The position numbers were made by a program, and so were the translations under genes. Source: Gammaproteobacteria bacterium (lineage in GTDB: Bacteria; Pseudomonadota; Gammaproteobacteria; Arenicellales; JAOTYS01). From it: a DNA stretch of 7,012 bases. This document shows, in pieces, positions 6,308 through 7,012 of the stretch; position 1 is the stretch's first letter; the number at the start of each line of letters is the position of its first letter. The stretch lies in the NCBI GenBank assembly GCA_029861795.1, contig JAOTYS010000248.1, positions 1 to 7,012 of the forward strand, written 5' to 3'. The notes under the pieces were generated by a model, which was given only the letters and a program-made list of their open reading frames with translations, was not told the DNA's origin and made no database searches.

Positions 6308-6438
6308 TCCCCGGGAAAAACCGTTCAATCATCTTAGTTTGTGTTCAAAAATACAAGCTTTTGTTACACTCGATGCATTCTTGTGGGTACTCGAAAAGAT
6401 TTTGTCGGCGGTAACTCACAGCCCGGGCACGCGGGTTA
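6281..6438. promoter_or_regulatory. Divergent regulatory region between alc-puuD and hydroxyisourate hydrolase
   Basis: This 158-base spacer should carry both promoters. It holds an imperfect dyad (6339-6356), a pair of direct repeats AAACCGTT at 6293-6300 and 6318-6325 (25 bases apart, each followed by CAATC, one after a four-base gap), and two CCCGGG palindromes (6310-6315 and 6422-6427). For the plus strand, TGTTACACT at 6362-6370 is a weak extended -10 candidate. A shared regulator answering to a purine or ureide is plausible, but no regulator gene is in view. Confidence 0.4.
6339..6356. repeat. TTGT-N10-ACAA dyad, possible operator
   Basis: TTGT (6339-6342) and ACAA (6353-6356) are inverted around ten A/T-rich bases, midway between the divergent genes. 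The shape suits a dimeric helix-turn-helix regulator of the LysR or GntR kind, but four-base arms are short and chance is a real alternative. Confidence 0.25.
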
Positions 6439-6798
6439 ATGAAAAGGTTTATGGGTCGTTTGACTACACACGTTCTGGATACAACGCGCGGATGTCCTGG
6501 TAGCGGCATCTCGGTCGAGTTGTTCCGTGTGGGTAACATCCGGACTGTGGTCGCGTCAGCGGTTACGAACGATGATGGTCGTTGTGATTCACCCTTACTT
6601 GAGGACACATCGTTCAAGGCGGGGGTCTACGAGCTTGTGTTTCATGCGGGGGACTATCTTCGCCGCGTTGGACTTGCCCACAATGACCCCATGTTTTTGG
6701 ATGAGGTGGTAATTCGGTTCGGTATCTCATCAGATGAGCACTACCATGTTCCGCTGTTGCTTTCGCCTTTCGGTTATTCTACTTATCGCGGGAGCTAA
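6439..6798 (+). CDS. 5-Hydroxyisourate hydrolase (transthyretin-like)
   Basis: Hydrolyses 5-hydroxyisourate, the PuuD product, to OHCU (EC 3.5.2.17). It is a small protein of 119 residues that forms tetramers in the transthyretin family. The diagnostic motifs are all present: LTTHVLDTTRG near the start with His11, GRCDSPL with Arg48, HYHVPLLLSPFGYSTY with His103, and the C-terminal tetrapeptide Tyr-Arg-Gly-Ser (116-119), which marks the enzyme as opposed to vertebrate transthyretin. No signal peptide is seen, so it is cytoplasmic. The start is uncertain: ATG 6439 gives 119 residues, while ATG 6451 gives 115 and begins MGRLTTHVLD, nearer to the usual family start, but its AAAGG is only 3-4 bases away. 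It is divergent from alc and followed after 34 bases by xdhC on the same strand. The OHCU decarboxylase often found beside or fused to it is absent here. Common symbols are hiuH, uraH and pucM. Confidence 0.93.
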   Translation: MKRFMGRLTTHVLDTTRGCPGSGISVELFRVGNIRTVVASAVTNDDGRCDSPLLEDTSFKAGVYELVFHAGDYLRRVGLAHNDPMFLDEVVIRFGISSDEHYHVPLLLSPFGYSTYRGS

Positions 6799-6832
6799 GT
6801 GACCGCTCTAGGTCAACAAATGATCAATACTT

Positions 6833-7012
6833 ATGGCTAACTCGAGTGTGGAGTGGACCGATGCATTAGCACAACTCCCCGCTATTGGCGGGAGCTGCGT
6901 GCTGGTAACTGTCGCCTATGCCAAGGGTTCGACGCCACGTGAAACCGGGGCCAAGATGGTTGTAGCAGCGTCTAACATTTACGGAACCATTGGTGGCGGT
7001 AACCTTGAGTAT
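6833..7012 (+). CDS. xdhC: Xanthine dehydrogenase accessory protein XdhC (N-terminal part, cut by the window edge)
   Basis: The first 60 codons run open to the window edge. The translation carries the XdhC/CoxI opening: a short helical start, VLVTVAYAKGSTPRETGAKM at about 23-42, and a glycine-rich GTIGGGNLEY at 51-60 that matches the conserved start of this family. XdhC binds molybdenum cofactor, promotes its sulfuration and delivers it to xanthine dehydrogenase, which makes urate for PuuD. It follows the hydroxyisourate hydrolase by 34 bases on the same strand and is probably co-transcribed. The ribosome site is not obvious. An ATG at 6820 is out of frame and stops after six codons, so 6833 is the start. 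The xanthine dehydrogenase subunits themselves are not in the window; they may lie downstream or elsewhere. Confidence 0.9.
   Translation, partial: MANSSVEWTDALAQLPAIGGSCVLVTVAYAKGSTPRETGAKMVVAASNIYGTIGGGNLEY

Overview
The window reads as a proteobacterial chromosome segment devoted to breaking down nitrogen-rich small molecules (purines, creatine and probably free nucleobases). Base composition is roughly balanced. A membrane urate hydroxylase carrying a cytochrome c tail, beside allantoicase, 5-hydroxyisourate hydrolase and XdhC, is a layout typical of Alpha- and Gammaproteobacteria. The exact lineage cannot be fixed from this sequence alone. No mobile element, tRNA, rRNA or CRISPR array was seen.

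Layout. 1-183: leader with no recognised gene. 184-1392 (+): creatinase, with every catalytic residue at the Pseudomonas putida numbering once the start is placed at 184. 1630-2199 (+): a secreted or membrane-anchored protein of unknown function. 2314-2784 and 2789-3226 (-): two tandem, translationally coupled small zinc deaminases of the yeast Fcy1 cytosine deaminase type, about 49% identical by hand count. One keeps the substrate-covering C-terminal tail and the other has lost it. 3420-3986 (+): a type I phosphoribosyltransferase, divergent from the deaminases across a 193-base spacer full of inverted repeats. 4012-5220 and 5249-6244 (-): urate hydroxylase (puuD) and allantoicase (alc). 6439-6798 (+): 5-hydroxyisourate hydrolase. 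6833 to the window edge (+): the first 60 codons of xdhC.

How the genes work together. XdhC matures xanthine dehydrogenase, which makes urate. PuuD hydroxylates urate to 5-hydroxyisourate, probably passing electrons to the respiratory chain through its cytochrome domain. The transthyretin-like hydrolase converts this to OHCU. Allantoicase later splits allantoate into ureidoglycolate and urea. OHCU decarboxylase and allantoinase are absent here and would be expected just outside. Creatinase also releases urea, with sarcosine as the co-product. The deaminase pair and the phosphoribosyltransferase look like a base deamination and salvage module set between the creatine and urate genes; their true substrates are the main open question.

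The least explained parts are the deaminase pair with its different C-termini, the structured spacer at 3227-3419, and the unknown exported protein at 1630-2199.
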